DNA of 64,000 bases from Mixta theicola (GTDB lineage: Bacteria; Pseudomonadota; Gammaproteobacteria; Enterobacterales; Enterobacteriaceae), in contig NZ_NWUO01000001.1 of assembly GCF_002895925.1 (NCBI RefSeq), forward strand, positions 1-64,000. The letters are read 5' to 3'. The position numbers and the translations under genes are program-made. Positions within the stretch are counted from its first letter, which is position 1. Each line of letters starts with the position of its first letter. Shown here one piece after another: positions 1 to 8,797 of this stretch. The notes beneath the pieces are model-generated. The model saw only the letters and a list, made by a program, of their open reading frames with translations. It was not told the origin of the DNA and did not search any database.

Positions 1-109
1 AAAGACCAACATCCATAGCCTTAGCAGCGTCAGAGACGGTGTAATTTTGATCAACAACCAGCTGAGCGGATTCGCGTTTGAATTCAGGACTGAAATTTCT
101 TCTTTTCAT
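1..109 (-). CDS. IS3-family transposase OrfA, N-terminal part
   Basis: Reading leftwards from the ATG at 109 gives [19 protein letters not shown] followed by [17 protein letters not shown]. This is the standard start of the IS3-family OrfA helix-turn-helix protein, which binds the IS ends and is fused to the OrfB integrase by programmed frameshifting. The gene leaves the window after about 36 codons, so its integrity is unknown. It points away from the ATPase gene and is unlikely to be transcribed with it. Confidence 0.85.
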   Translation of the reverse strand, partial: MKRRNFSPEFKRESAQLVVDQNYTVSDAAKAMDVGL

Positions 110-181
110 TGGGGCACCTGTATTGTTTTGAGGTGAGCATATCACCTCTGTTCAGGTGGCCAAATTCAGTAAACCACTACA
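1..181 (-). mobile_element. End of an IS3-family insertion sequence (continues off the left edge)
   Basis: The first 109 bases encode the start of an IS3-type OrfA on the minus strand. The sequence from there to about 181 is the untranslated end of the element. Read on the minus strand the element appears to begin TGTAGTGG and runs through a short inverted repeat (AGGTGATATGCTCACCT) before the OrfA start, a layout I associate with ISEhe3-like elements of Erwinia and Pantoea. Only one end is in the window, so the length, the second inverted repeat and the target duplication cannot be checked. Confidence 0.7.
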
Positions 182-307
182 CAAGAAGAACAAATTCCTT
201 TGTGATCACTCCTAATGCTAAACATTAATTTTTCAGTGATGTATTGCCTCATAACATCGTGTCAGTTAGATTTTTTAGCATCAATGATAAAAATGAGAGA
301 TTGCGCT

Positions 308-2326
308 GTGAGCTTGCAAACAAATCTGAGAGGACGTTTACGCAACACTTTTTTGCCTAAAAGCCACGGCCTGATGCCTGTTTTCGAGGCGGTAGTCAAC
401 TCCATCCATTCCATTGAAGAGATGAATGGCGCCGCTGAAGGGCGGATTGTTCTCCAAGTCAATCGTGCAACTCAAGGCAATCTGGATTTTGATGCAAAAT
501 CTCAGTCAGCAATCGTCGGCTTTACTATCATAGATAATGGCTGTGGGTTTAATGACGACAACTTTAAGTCCTTTGAAACCCTTGATTCGGACCATAAAAT
601 TGACAAAGGATGCCGTGGTGTGGGTCGCCTGATGTGGCTTAAGGTGTTTAAGCAGGTCGAAGTGGAAAGCCACTTTTTCGATTCTGATGGCGAGTTGAAA
701 AAACGCTTGTTTCGTTTCGATGGCAAATCAGGTGTCCATGGCGAAAAGATCTTAGATCCAACATCTTCGAATCCCGGCACCGTCATCAGGTTGATTGATT
801 TTGATGAAAGTTTTAGAAAGCAAGTTCCTTCAAAAGGTCATTCAATAGCTAACCAATTACTGGAGCATGTGCTTTGGTATTTCGTACGACAAGGCAGTGC
901 TCCAAATATAATCCTTGAAGATTCTGACGAAACTTTTGATCTAGATAGTTTACTTGAAGGACATATGCATGCGAGTGCATTCATTGAAACAATTACAATT
1001 CGTGAATGCCAGTTTGATCTTACCCATATTAAATTTCGTGCTTCGGTGAATAAAAAGCATCAACTGGCACTTTGCGCCGCAAATAGATTGGTTAAAGAAG
1101 AATCAATACAAGGTAAAATCCCCGGTTTATACGGAAAAATCTCGGACAATTCTGGTGAGTTTACTTATACATGCTATGTATCTTCTGAATATCTTAATCA
1201 GCACGTTCGTAGTGAACGAACATCGTTTGATATTGCTGAAGATGTTGAAGACATGCTCAATGAAGTCAGTCTAAAAGACATCCGCGAAGCTGTGTTAGCT
1301 CGTACTAAATTCTATCTTCAGGATGTACTAGCAGAAACTACTTCTGCCGGCCGCAAACGTGTTGACGATTTCATTAACAATCATGCGCCGCGCTATCGTC
1401 CAATCGTAAATCATGTGCCGGAAGAGCTACTGATCGTGGACCCAGAAAAATCAGATAAAGAATTAGAGTTACATTTGCACTCACAGTGGTATGAAGTAGA
1501 AAGGCAGTTGGTAAACGAAGGTCATGACATCTTAAAACCTCAGAACAAAGAGCAGGTAGAGGAATATAAAGAAAGGCTGAATGAATACCTTAGCAAAGCT
1601 GAAGACCTTAAAAAATCAGATCTAGCCAATTACGTCTCTCACCGCAAAGTAATCATTGATTTATTGCAAAAATCGATCGAAAGACTTGAAGACGGAAAAT
1701 ATGCTCGTGAAGATATGATCCATGAATTGATAATGCCCATGCGAAAAGATTCTAATGAAGTTTTTCTTGAAGCTTGTAACTTATGGCTGATTGACGAACG
1801 TTTGGCATTTCATAACTATTTAGCTTCAGATAAAACTCTGCTATCAATGCCAATTACTGGAGCAGAGTCAACAAAAGAACCGGATATACTCAGCCTTAGA
1901 CTTTTTGATAACCCTCTTTTGGTAAATGACCAAAACACACCCTATCTTGCTTCCATTACAGTTGTTGAGATTAAAAGACCAATGCGTAACGATATGCAAG
2001 AAGGAGAAGATAAAGACCCGATTGATCAGGCCTTAGGCTATTTAGAAAGAATTCGTGAGGGAGGTGTAAAAACTAAGTCAGGACGCCCTATTCCCGGAGG
2101 CAAGGATATCCCAGGCTATTGTTATGTGCTTTGTGACTTAACTAAGACAATGCATCGCCGGTGCCGAAGGGCTAATTTGCGTATCACCTCCGACGGCATG
2201 GGCTATTTTGGTTACAATGAACCTGCACATTCTTACATAGAAGTGATTAGTTTCGATCAACTAGTGAAATCAGCGAAAGAACGTAATCGTGCATTCTTTG
2301 ATAAACTAGGATTACCTTCAGTTTAG
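308..2326 (+). CDS. GHKL-type ATPase fused to a PD-(D/E)XK nuclease-like domain; candidate defence protein
   Basis: The protein is 672 residues from the GTG at 308. An open frame continues upstream to an ATG at 215 (703 aa), but only the GTG has a purine-rich site (GAGAGA) 7 bases before it, and MSLQTNLRGRL fits the start I expect for this family. The N-terminal third has GHKL/HSP90-type motifs: FEAVVNS (E27, N31), DNGCGF (D76) and KGCRGVGRLMW (about residues 100-110). The middle, about 390-500, is helical and charged. Near the C-terminus EPD (524-526), followed 28 residues later by VEIKRP (E554, K556), matches a PD-(D/E)XK nuclease core. Coupling ATP-driven dimer closure to a nuclease is an architecture seen in DNA repair and in antiphage proteins. 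The gene stands alone between an IS end and an integrase remnant and is AT-richer than the backbone. The defence role is inference. Confidence 0.75.
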   Translation: MSLQTNLRGRLRNTFLPKSHGLMPVFEAVVNSIHSIEEMNGAAEGRIVLQVNRATQGNLDFDAKSQSAIVGFTIIDNGCGFNDDNFKSFETLDSDHKIDKGCRGVGRLMWLKVFKQVEVESHFFDSDGELKKRLFRFDGKSGVHGEKILDPTSSNPGTVIRLIDFDESFRKQVPSKGHSIANQLLEHVLWYFVRQGSAPNIILEDSDETFDLDSLLEGHMHASAFIETITIRECQFDLTHIKFRASVNKKHQLALCAANRLVKEESIQGKIPGLYGKISDNSGEFTYTCYVSSEYLNQHVRSERTSFDIAEDVEDMLNEVSLKDIREAVLARTKFYLQDVLAETTSAGRKRVDDFINNHAPRYRPIVNHVPEELLIVDPEKSDKELELHLHSQWYEVERQLVNEGHDILKPQNKEQVEEYKERLNEYLSKAEDLKKSDLANYVSHRKVIIDLLQKSIERLEDGKYAREDMIHELIMPMRKDSNEVFLEACNLWLIDERLAFHNYLASDKTLLSMPITGAESTKEPDILSLRLFDNPLLVNDQNTPYLASITVVEIKRPMRNDMQEGEDKDPIDQALGYLERIREGGVKTKSGRPIPGGKDIPGYCYVLCDLTKTMHRRCRRANLRITSDGMGYFGYNEPAHSYIEVISFDQLVKSAKERNRAFFDKLGLPSV

Positions 2327-2625
2327 AGGGAAGTTAACAACGGGAACGGCAAAATTGTGTGCTGGTCTCCTCTCTCTGGCGTTCTTGAAATCTTGAGCGA
2401 TTCATTAGAATCATTCGTGCTAAAACAAATCGAGTAAAAGACCGAACTAACGGCGCACTTGGCAGCGGCAGGGTGCGCTAAAAATCTCATGAATGGTTAG
2501 GAAGTTACTGAATGTGCACTTTATACAGGAACTAACGTTACACTCTCTTCAAGGAGTTGAGCTTGTACCGATACTAGAAGTAGAACATCCGTACTGCACA
2601 TTGCCAATATGAATCGACATGAAAA

Positions 2626-2648
2626 TGAGTACAAATCTGAGTACAAAT
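2626..2648 (+). repeat. Tandem pair of TGAGTACAAAT
   Basis: Two copies of TGAGTACAAAT (2626-2636 and 2638-2648) are separated by one base, in AT-rich DNA upstream of a decayed integrase. They could be arm-type integrase binding sites of the lost element. This rests only on position and repetition. The rest of 2327-2773 shows no convincing gene. Confidence 0.35.
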
Positions 2649-2773
2649 AAAAAACAAATTTAAATAAAACAATTAAATCAATGCATTGAGTGGTAAATCA
2701 TGGTTTAACGTCTAATCGCTTTGGTTGACTTGTGGGATCGCAGCGCATCTCACGAAGCCTAACAAACCTTATA

Positions 2774-2801
2774 AAATCCACGCCCTTGCGTGGATTTTTT
2801 T
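2774..2801 (+). terminator. Rho-independent terminator
   Basis: A perfect 10-bp stem (AAATCCACGC / GCGTGGATTT) with a CCTT loop runs straight into a T-run. It would end transcripts coming from the ATPase side and lies just before the integrase remnant. Confidence 0.75.
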
Positions 2802-2831
2802 ATATCGTCGCCCGTAAACAGGTCAATTAAC

Positions 2832-2957
2832 TTTTGCATGTGTCTGATGTGGCGGACGCTGGCTCGCTCTGCCGAAGCCATCGAAGCGAAACGGGCCGAA
2901 ACCGATCTTGATAAAGCGTTGTGGGTAATTCCAGCGGCACGAATGAAAGCCCATTGA
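2832..2957 (+). pseudogene. P4-type tyrosine integrase, internal fragment
   Basis: The frame ending at the TGA at 2957 reads LMWRTLARSAEAIEAK, then ETDLDKALWVIPAARMKA. This matches the start of the catalytic domain of P4/DUF4102-type integrases, where the ARSAEA segment corresponds to the usual (V/A)RPxE motif with the first catalytic arginine. About 40 codons survive, with a stop right after the segment and no preceding N-terminal domain. It is a non-functional relic of an island integrase. Confidence 0.65.
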
Positions 2958-3280
2958 GAGCATAACATTCCCCTTCCCTCCCAGACCGTCAAAATGCTCA
3001 GAACCCGCCAGGGACTAACCGGGCACCGGCGGCATCTCTTTCCGGGCAGGGATAATCCGCGTGGCCCGATAATTTCTTACTCGTTACGCCTGTTACTTAA
3101 AAGTCCTGGCTGGAGCGGAGCTTTTAGCCCGCATGCAACCAGAACCACTGGCAGCACACGATTAAACGAGATGGGATATCGACCTGAATCGAACCACAAC
3201 TCAACTCGTCTAAGCCTGAGCATCTTTGGCAGTCCGCTTCGTGCCAGACGCGGACTTAGCGTGATCGGTTTGCAAGCAAT
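2958..3280. other. Intergenic stretch without a recognisable gene
   Basis: An open frame covers part of this stretch (2994-3284), but its translation has no family resemblance and low-complexity, arginine-rich content typical of chance frames. It is probably more decayed island DNA. Confidence 0.5.
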
Positions 3281-3622
3281 TTAGTCAACTATAAAAAGTT
3301 TTGCCCCTGTAGTTGTTCTTGACTGATGTTGCTCAGCGTTATCGCCAACCTGATAACTCATTCCTGCCTTCAAGACGAATTCTCGTCCATCTTCGAGCAT
3401 TGTTTCTAACTCGCCTTCCATGCAGAAAAGGATATGTCCTTTTTGACACCAATGATCCGCAAGGTAGCCAGGAGTATACTCAACCATACGTACACGAATT
3501 TGGTTGGGCTCGCTACCAAAGCTCTGTGTACGCCAGTAGGCGATGCCTGTTTCTCCGGGATGCTCTGTTCTTTCGACTTCATTCCAGTTCGTTGTGCCAA
3601 AAGCAAATGCGTCCATCTTCAT
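3281..3622 (-). CDS. DHCW-motif cupin fold protein
   Basis: This 113-residue protein is a single small cupin domain. The conserved segment YLADHWCQKGHILFCMEGE (about residues 53-71) is the hallmark of the DHCW-motif cupin family. It is followed by the second cupin stretch with GMSYQVGDNAEQHQS. Members are uncharacterised cytosolic proteins, and no metal-binding triad of the usual HxH type is obvious beyond the histidines in the motif and near the end. The gene stands alone between two integrase remnants on the opposite strand. Its length is normal for the family and it looks intact. The substrate is unknown. Confidence 0.8.
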   Translation of the reverse strand: MKMDAFAFGTTNWNEVERTEHPGETGIAYWRTQSFGSEPNQIRVRMVEYTPGYLADHWCQKGHILFCMEGELETMLEDGREFVLKAGMSYQVGDNAEQHQSRTTTGAKLFIVD

Positions 3623-3835
3623 TCTGTTGCTCTCTGTGTGAATAAGAATTCTGACGTTCAGATTTGAACGCTTAACGATTTTTATAATTTGATACTCATG
3701 TCAGTCAGAATAACTACTGATTAAAGACTGTTAAAGCTGTTCGTACCGATACACACAGACTGTCAATGTGAACTTCCGCTCTTCGCTCATATGAGACAAT
3801 CATAATCACATCTCCTGAATCACTGGAGATTGAAC

Positions 3836-4126
3836 ATGACAACATCCTCCTGGAACAAAAGCCGTATTATTGGCCAGAAACGACCGCTTCAGATTTCTCA
3901 TATATGGGGAATTCGTAACCGGCTTGAGCTGGAAGGAAAAGTACGCGATTTGGCTCTGTTTAACATGGCGCTGGACAGTAAACTTCGGGGCTGTGCTCTG
4001 GTAAAGCTGAAAGTTTCCGATGTGGCCTATGGACACTCTGTTTCGGGCAGAGCGACAGTGCTGCAGCAAAAAACGGGTAGCCCTGTTCAGTTTGAACTGA
4101 CTAAGGGAACAAGAGATGTAGGATGA
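3836..4126 (+). pseudogene. Truncated tyrosine-type integrase
   Basis: From the ATG at 3836 (GGAG 8 bases upstream) the translation runs MTTSSWNKSRIIGQKRPLQI, then ISHIWGIRNRLEL and RDLALFNMALDSKLRGCALV. This is the conserved N-terminal half of a short (about 200 aa) tyrosine recombinase common on enterobacterial plasmids and islands. Family members continue with the rest of the catalytic domain after GTRD. Here the frame ends three codons later, so the His-x-x-Arg box and the tyrosine are missing. It is a different family from the P4-type fragments on either side. Confidence 0.75.
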
Positions 4127-4339
4127 ACTACGAAAAACTTTTTAATGGGGTATCCGTGAAATATTGCGAATAACATTGGTTATTCTCTACAGTGAGCACT
4201 AACCACCCGGATTATTTTCCTGAGACTATCGCTGACTATTTTCCCGCTTGCAGGCGGCAGGAGGAGACAAATTTAAAAAACCAGGCCATGACTTTTATGA
4301 CCTGGGGCCTGAAAGGGAATTAACAAAAGGCTAAACCAC

Positions 4340-5278
4340 TTACGAGCCTAAATGCTTATTAAAGAAAGGAATAATCTGTTCCAGCGCTTGACCCGTTGCT
4401 TCCGGACGATCATACAGATCATAGTGGGAAGCCCCTTTGACCACCTGTAGCGTCTTCTCAGCAGAGCGGGCTCGCTGGTAAAGTTCATAACCGTCGCGAT
4501 ATGAACCAAAACCACCAGGGACATCGCCAATAACAATATGCAGAGGTTGTATCAGCAATTTCTCCGTAAAGGCAAAAGCATCCCAGTTTAATACGGGAGC
4601 GGTGCTGGTAAAGCGCAGCTTGTTGGGTGAGCCAGGCTGTTGGCCACGGGGAGTGGTGTAATAATCTACCGCCTCAATGATATCGATATCCTTAATGCCC
4701 GATTTGGCCAGTTCCTCAGCGTTGGCCGGAATGTAACCCACCACGAGTGGAGCGGCTCCCCGGGCCTCAGCTGTTCGCTGTCTGCCAAGCGCTTCGATCG
4801 TCCTGAGTGCGGCATCAGGGCCCGAATCACCTTCACGCATGATGCGTCCGTAGTTGGCCGCGACCACTGTTGCCACCGCCCGGAAGCGGTGGTCCGTTGT
4901 TGCGGCGCTGACGGCATATCCCCCTCCGCCACAGACCCCCAATACACCGATGCGCTCCTCATCCACATAAGATAAGGTTACGAGGTAGTCGATTGCACAG
5001 CGGAAATCTTCCACGCGGGTTGACGGATTTTCGCTAAAGCGTGGCTCGCCGCCACTTTCACCCTGGGTGGAAGCATCGAATGCCAGAGTAATGAAACCCG
5101 CTTCGGCCAGTTTCTGACCGTAGACTGCGCCTGATGTCTGTTCTTTACAACTGCTGATAGGATGAGCACAGACGATGGCCGGGTATTTCTGGTTTGCATC
5201 GAATCCGTCAGGAAAGCGGATTGTGGCAGCGACCTGCCAGGTGTTATTCCTGAAGGTAACGGATTGTTCATGAGACAT
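4340..5278 (-). CDS. Alpha/beta hydrolase, YcjY/dienelactone hydrolase-like, with cysteine at the nucleophile elbow
   Basis: The 312-residue protein has an alpha/beta hydrolase fold. The oxyanion segment VCAHPISSCKEQTSG lies at about 37-50, the nucleophile elbow GVLGVCGGGGYA has Cys116 where most family members have Ser, and the C-terminal GASHYDLYDRP supplies His285. A cysteine nucleophile is typical of dienelactone hydrolase and YcjY-type proteins. It is one of two related hydrolases flanking an SDR gene, all on the minus strand and divergent from a LysR regulator. A secondary-metabolite or xenobiotic ester/lactone hydrolase is likely; the substrate is unknown. Confidence 0.85.
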   Translation of the reverse strand: MSHEQSVTFRNNTWQVAATIRFPDGFDANQKYPAIVCAHPISSCKEQTSGAVYGQKLAEAGFITLAFDASTQGESGGEPRFSENPSTRVEDFRCAIDYLVTLSYVDEERIGVLGVCGGGGYAVSAATTDHRFRAVATVVAANYGRIMREGDSGPDAALRTIEALGRQRTAEARGAAPLVVGYIPANAEELAKSGIKDIDIIEAVDYYTTPRGQQPGSPNKLRFTSTAPVLNWDAFAFTEKLLIQPLHIVIGDVPGGFGSYRDGYELYQRARSAEKTLQVVKGASHYDLYDRPEATGQALEQIIPFFNKHLGS

Positions 5279-5316
5279 AGTGTGAACTCCTCAAGCGTAT
5301 TGAGATGCCCTGCGCA

Positions 5317-6072
5317 TCAGTGCGGGACTCTGATATACGGATAGACAGGTGACTTAAGCATCAGGCGGCGGTCGGCATTGACGATGGCCACCGTACTGTC
5401 GCTGTCATACAGTTGCCATGTGTAATTTGCCAGTGTATCTGCGGTAATAAATGAATCCTCAGCGAACAGACCATCACCATTGATCCCACCATTGTCGGAA
5501 GAGCGGGCGACAAATTCACTCTGCGTAGGACCCGGGGCTATCACTTTGGCCCGCATTTTTTTGCCCTGATCCTGCAGATTCTGAGCAAGCCCCTCAGTAA
5601 ACGCCGCGACAAAGAACTTGGTCGCGCAATAAGTGACGGCAATATCAAATACCGAATAACCGCCGACAGAAGCTACGTTGATCAGCGTAGCCTCCCGATC
5701 GGCATAATCCCTGGTGTACAGCAGGGAGAGCGTGGTCAGGGCCTTAATATTCAAATCCAGCATCCGGGTTGCTTTGGTTAAATCCATATCCCAGGGCATG
5801 GAGAAATCGCCAAAACCGGCATTGTTAATCAGGACAGAGAGATCATAATCAGCAAGCTGGTGATACAGGTTTTCCGCCTGGCCTTCCTGTGCCAGGTCGC
5901 AGGGTTCTGCGATTACCTGTACAGCATATTTTTCTTCGATGTCCTCCCGGAGCCTGTGCAGTTCGTCCTGACGACGGGCGGTGATAATGAGATTTTGGCC
6001 CCGGGATGCGAACTGATAGCTAAGGGCTTTGCCGATCCCTGAGCTTGCTCCGGTGATAAGAGTGTATTTCAT
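5317..6072 (-). CDS. Short-chain dehydrogenase/reductase (SDR) family oxidoreductase
   Basis: This 251-residue classical SDR has the cofactor motif TGASSGIG (7-14), NNAG (83-86), the catalytic Ser135 and the YCATK motif with Tyr148 and Lys152. ARR after the second strand suggests a preference for NADP. It lies 38 bases upstream of the first hydrolase and about 64 bases downstream of the second, all in one direction, so the three probably form an operon. Its 5' leader contains a run of ten G/C bases. The substrate cannot be told from sequence. Confidence 0.88.
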   Translation of the reverse strand: MKYTLITGASSGIGKALSYQFASRGQNLIITARRQDELHRLREDIEEKYAVQVIAEPCDLAQEGQAENLYHQLADYDLSVLINNAGFGDFSMPWDMDLTKATRMLDLNIKALTTLSLLYTRDYADREATLINVASVGGYSVFDIAVTYCATKFFVAAFTEGLAQNLQDQGKKMRAKVIAPGPTQSEFVARSSDNGGINGDGLFAEDSFITADTLANYTWQLYDSDSTVAIVNADRRLMLKSPVYPYIRVPH

Positions 6073-6105
6073 GATAGTGTTCTCTGGTCAGTTTCTGCCC
6101 GAACC

Positions 6106-6115
6106 GGGGGGGGGG
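6106..6115. repeat. Homopolymer run of ten G
   Basis: Ten consecutive G (C on the coding strand) lie 34-43 bases upstream of the SDR start, between it and the second hydrolase gene. Such a tract could vary in length by slippage and alter spacing in the leader. It could also be a sequencing artefact. Confidence 0.6.
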
Positions 6116-6136
6116 TCCGGCGGGCAATGGACGGCA

Positions 6137-7045
6137 TTACAGGTTTTCTGAAAAGAAGGAAGCAAACTTCTCTGTCGCTTCCGTCACGTAGTCAGGCTTG
6201 TCATACATGGCGATATGGGTGGCACCATTAACAATATGAATTGACTTTTTCTGACTGGCGGCACGCTGATAAATCGCTTCAGTCATCCAGCGCGTTCCCG
6301 CCTCGCTACCCGCAATGACCAGAACTGGCTGAGTCAGAAAAACGTCTGCATGACTGAAGGCATCGTAGGTAATAAGCTGCGCCAGGCTGCGGGTGGTGAA
6401 TTTACTGGAGGCATTACGATGCATCGCCCGTGGCGTACGGTAATATTCATAGGCTTCGGCAAAATCCCTGTTTGGCGCCTCTTCCATTGAGTTCGGTGTC
6501 GTTGGCAGATAGCCAGTGACAGCTCCTCTGGCCTCAGCAGTGCGTTGATCTGCAGCCATCCCGAGGAGTTCAAGGGACGATGAAGGCTGCAGATCGCCTT
6601 CCCAGCCCAGACGATACATATCACCATAGTTAACGGCGCTGACGGTACCGAGCGCTTTAATCCGGCGATCCATCATGGTTGCGTGAACGGCGTAGCCTCC
6701 TCCCGCACAGATGCCCAGAACACCAATTCGCTGCTCATCAATGCAGTTCTGTGCGATCAGATAATCAACAGCCGCACTGATGTCCTCTACCCGGTTATAA
6801 GGATTTTCGAGCTGGCGAGGTTCACCGCTGCTTTCCCCCTGATACGAAGCATCATAGGCCAGGGTTATAAAACCATGACCCGCCAGTTTTTCAGCATAGA
6901 GGCCTGAAGTTTGTTCTTTAACGCCGCCGCTCGGGTGAACGACGACAATCGCGGGGTAGCGTTCTGCTTCACTGAAATTCTCCGGGAGGAACAGATTCCC
7001 GGACATACTGATTTCTGCATTGGTAAAGCGAATGGATTTCATCAT
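6137..7045 (-). CDS. Alpha/beta hydrolase, second YcjY-like paralogue
   Basis: I chose the ATG at 7045 (MMKSIRFTNAE, 302 aa) because GGGAG lies 8 bases upstream. The frame opens 20 codons earlier, but that extension (SPSHRSHLREKK) looks non-coding and reaches into the regulator-facing promoter. The elbow GVLGICAGGGYA places Cys113 at the nucleophile position, and VNGATHIAMYDKP supplies the catalytic His. It aligns along its whole length with the hydrolase at 4340-5278 (same HPxxxxKEQTSG, DASxQGES and TPR segments), so the two are paralogues. As the promoter-proximal gene opposite the LysR gene, it is the likely first target of that regulator. Confidence 0.87.
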   Translation of the reverse strand: MMKSIRFTNAEISMSGNLFLPENFSEAERYPAIVVVHPSGGVKEQTSGLYAEKLAGHGFITLAYDASYQGESSGEPRQLENPYNRVEDISAAVDYLIAQNCIDEQRIGVLGICAGGGYAVHATMMDRRIKALGTVSAVNYGDMYRLGWEGDLQPSSSLELLGMAADQRTAEARGAVTGYLPTTPNSMEEAPNRDFAEAYEYYRTPRAMHRNASSKFTTRSLAQLITYDAFSHADVFLTQPVLVIAGSEAGTRWMTEAIYQRAASQKKSIHIVNGATHIAMYDKPDYVTEATEKFASFFSENL

Positions 7046-7156
7046 TTTCTTCTCCCGAAGATGAGACCTGTGTGACGGTGAAGTGATGATATGAGTGGAC
7101 GGCATTTTTGATTAGCAGGGATAATCTGATGACAGTTATTAGCATGGCTTATTAAT

Positions 7157-8050
7157 ATGATGAAAGAGAATCTCAACGATCTCATTACATTCATGACGGT
7201 GATTCAGGAAGGGAGTTTCACGCGGGCTGCCGTGAAAGCGGGAACAACTCAGTCTGCGGTAAGCCAGACCATCAGTAATCTCGAAGCACGTCTGCAGCTG
7301 AAATTGCTGAACCGCACAACCCGAAGCCTGACGCTGACAGAAGCGGGGGAACGCCTGGCAAAACTTATCGGCCCGGCACTCGAAGATATCTCAACTGGAC
7401 TGGAGCAGCTATCAGACCTGCGGGATAAACCGGCGGGTAGGGTGCGTATTTCTGCCGATGAATATGCCATCCAGCAGGTTCTGTGGCCGAAATTAGCGCC
7501 GGTTCTGAAGAACTATCCTGACATTCACCTGGAACTCATCACGGATTATGGCCTGGTTGATATCGCTAAGGAGCGCTTTGATGCCGGCGTAAGGCGAGGT
7601 GGCCTGATTGCCCTGGATATGGTGGCCATTCCGATCAGTGCGGAACACCGTATGGTTGTCGTTGTCTCGCCTCATTGTCTGCAAAAAAAGGATCTACCGA
7701 CAACTCCCGCGGAATTGCTGGCGCTACCTTGTATCAATTTACAGTTACCAACCCATGGGCAGAATTTATCCTGGACGTTTGTAATTAACGGGCAGGAGCA
7801 AAAGCTGCGTATTCAGGGACAGGTTATCGTAAACGGCATCAATCAGGTTCATCAGGCCTGTCTCGACGGCTACGGGCTGGCTTACGTCCCGCATGCGTTA
7901 GTGAAGGATGATATCGCCTCTGGCCGACTGATTACCGCTCTGGACGACTTCACCATTACCTTCCCGGGATATTATCTCTATTACACCAGTCGGCTGAAAT
8001 CTTCGGCTGCCTTTAATGTCATCCTGGAAGCGCTCAGACATAATGACTGA
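7157..8050 (+). CDS. LysR-family transcriptional regulator
   Basis: The 297-residue protein has the N-terminal winged helix-turn-helix (FTRAAVKAGTTQSAVSQTIS and LEARLQLKLLNRTTRSLTLT, residues 20-60). The effector-binding domain starts at about 90 (GRVRISADEYAIQQVLWPKL). RTTRSLTLTEAG is typical of the CrgA/YhaJ-like group of LysR proteins. It is transcribed divergently from the hydrolase-SDR-hydrolase cluster with about 110 bases between starts, the usual arrangement for a LysR protein controlling its neighbour. The inducer is unknown. Confidence 0.9.
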   Translation: MMKENLNDLITFMTVIQEGSFTRAAVKAGTTQSAVSQTISNLEARLQLKLLNRTTRSLTLTEAGERLAKLIGPALEDISTGLEQLSDLRDKPAGRVRISADEYAIQQVLWPKLAPVLKNYPDIHLELITDYGLVDIAKERFDAGVRRGGLIALDMVAIPISAEHRMVVVVSPHCLQKKDLPTTPAELLALPCINLQLPTHGQNLSWTFVINGQEQKLRIQGQVIVNGINQVHQACLDGYGLAYVPHALVKDDIASGRLITALDDFTITFPGYYLYYTSRLKSSAAFNVILEALRHND

Positions 8051-8275
8051 GCGCACAATCTAACATCCTGAATGATTTTGAGTCGGTTAACTTCGTCCAA
8101 AGTGAAAAACTACGCTGCATGAGCCGTCATCAAAATCCTTCGATGGTAAGTCTACGTGACGGACATCTTAATTTAGCCTGGAGCGGACATTGTTACCGTT
8201 ATGTTGATTTGGTGGAAAAAGATCCGTGCATGGTGGTAAATTAGCCAAATTATGAAGCCAGGATAAGGGGAAATA

Positions 8276-8797
8276 ATGGCTACACAGCAAGCGCCTCAAC
8301 TTGAAACAGAACGCCTGATTTTAAAGCAATTTACGCTGGATGATTTTCCTGCACTCAAGGCATGCTGGGCTACCCCTGAAATGGCTAAAATTAATGGCGG
8401 GGAAAATCCAACGGCAGAAATGGTTTGGACCCGCTTATTACGTTATATCGGGCACTGGCAGGCGTTAGGTTATGGCTACTGGGCAGTGTTTGAAAAATCA
8501 ACAAACCGTTACGCTGGTTCTTTTGGCTTTCAGGATGCGCATCGTGATATTACGCCTGCACTGGAATACCCTGAAGCTGGATGGACGTTGATTCCTGAAG
8601 TACGTGGCAAAGGTTATGCATCTGAAGCACTGACCGCAATTTTACTATGGGCCGACCAGACATTTTCCTCTCCAGTGTGCTGTATTATTGATGAAGAAAA
8701 CAAACGTTCAAATTATCTAGCTGAGCGTTTTGGTTTCCAGCTTCAAAAGTATGTTAACTATCGTGGTAAGCGGGTGCGATTGCTTATACGCCGTTAA
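8276..8797 (+). CDS. GNAT family N-acetyltransferase (RimJ/RimL-like)
   Basis: This 173-residue protein begins LETERLILKQFTLDDFPALK, the standard opening of RimL-type acetyltransferases. The acetyl-CoA site is EVRGKGYASEA (about 112-122), followed by VCCIIDEENKRSNYLAERFGF. AAGGGGAA lies just before the ATG. It probably acetylates a small amine or a protein N-terminus with acetyl-CoA; the target is unknown. It stands alone, and coding-like sequence continues in the same frame past its stop codon. Confidence 0.87.
   Translation: MATQQAPQLETERLILKQFTLDDFPALKACWATPEMAKINGGENPTAEMVWTRLLRYIGHWQALGYGYWAVFEKSTNRYAGSFGFQDAHRDITPALEYPEAGWTLIPEVRGKGYASEALTAILLWADQTFSSPVCCIIDEENKRSNYLAERFGFQLQKYVNYRGKRVRLLIRR

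Noticed and set aside
2700..2760. tRNA gene as an attachment site next to the integrase fragment
   Set aside because: No cloverleaf or TTCGA-type T-arm can be formed from this stretch.
2759..2992. 77-codon minus-strand frame
   Set aside because: It is antisense to the recognisable integrase fragment and covers a terminator.
2994..3284. 96-codon plus-strand frame
   Set aside because: Arg/Ser-rich composition, no family resemblance and no good ribosome site; it lies in decayed island DNA.
3313..3667. Two plus-strand frames
   Set aside because: Antisense shadows of the intact DHCW cupin gene.
7045..7105. N-terminal extension of the second hydrolase
   Set aside because: No ribosome site at 7105, non-protein-like composition, and a good site at 7045.
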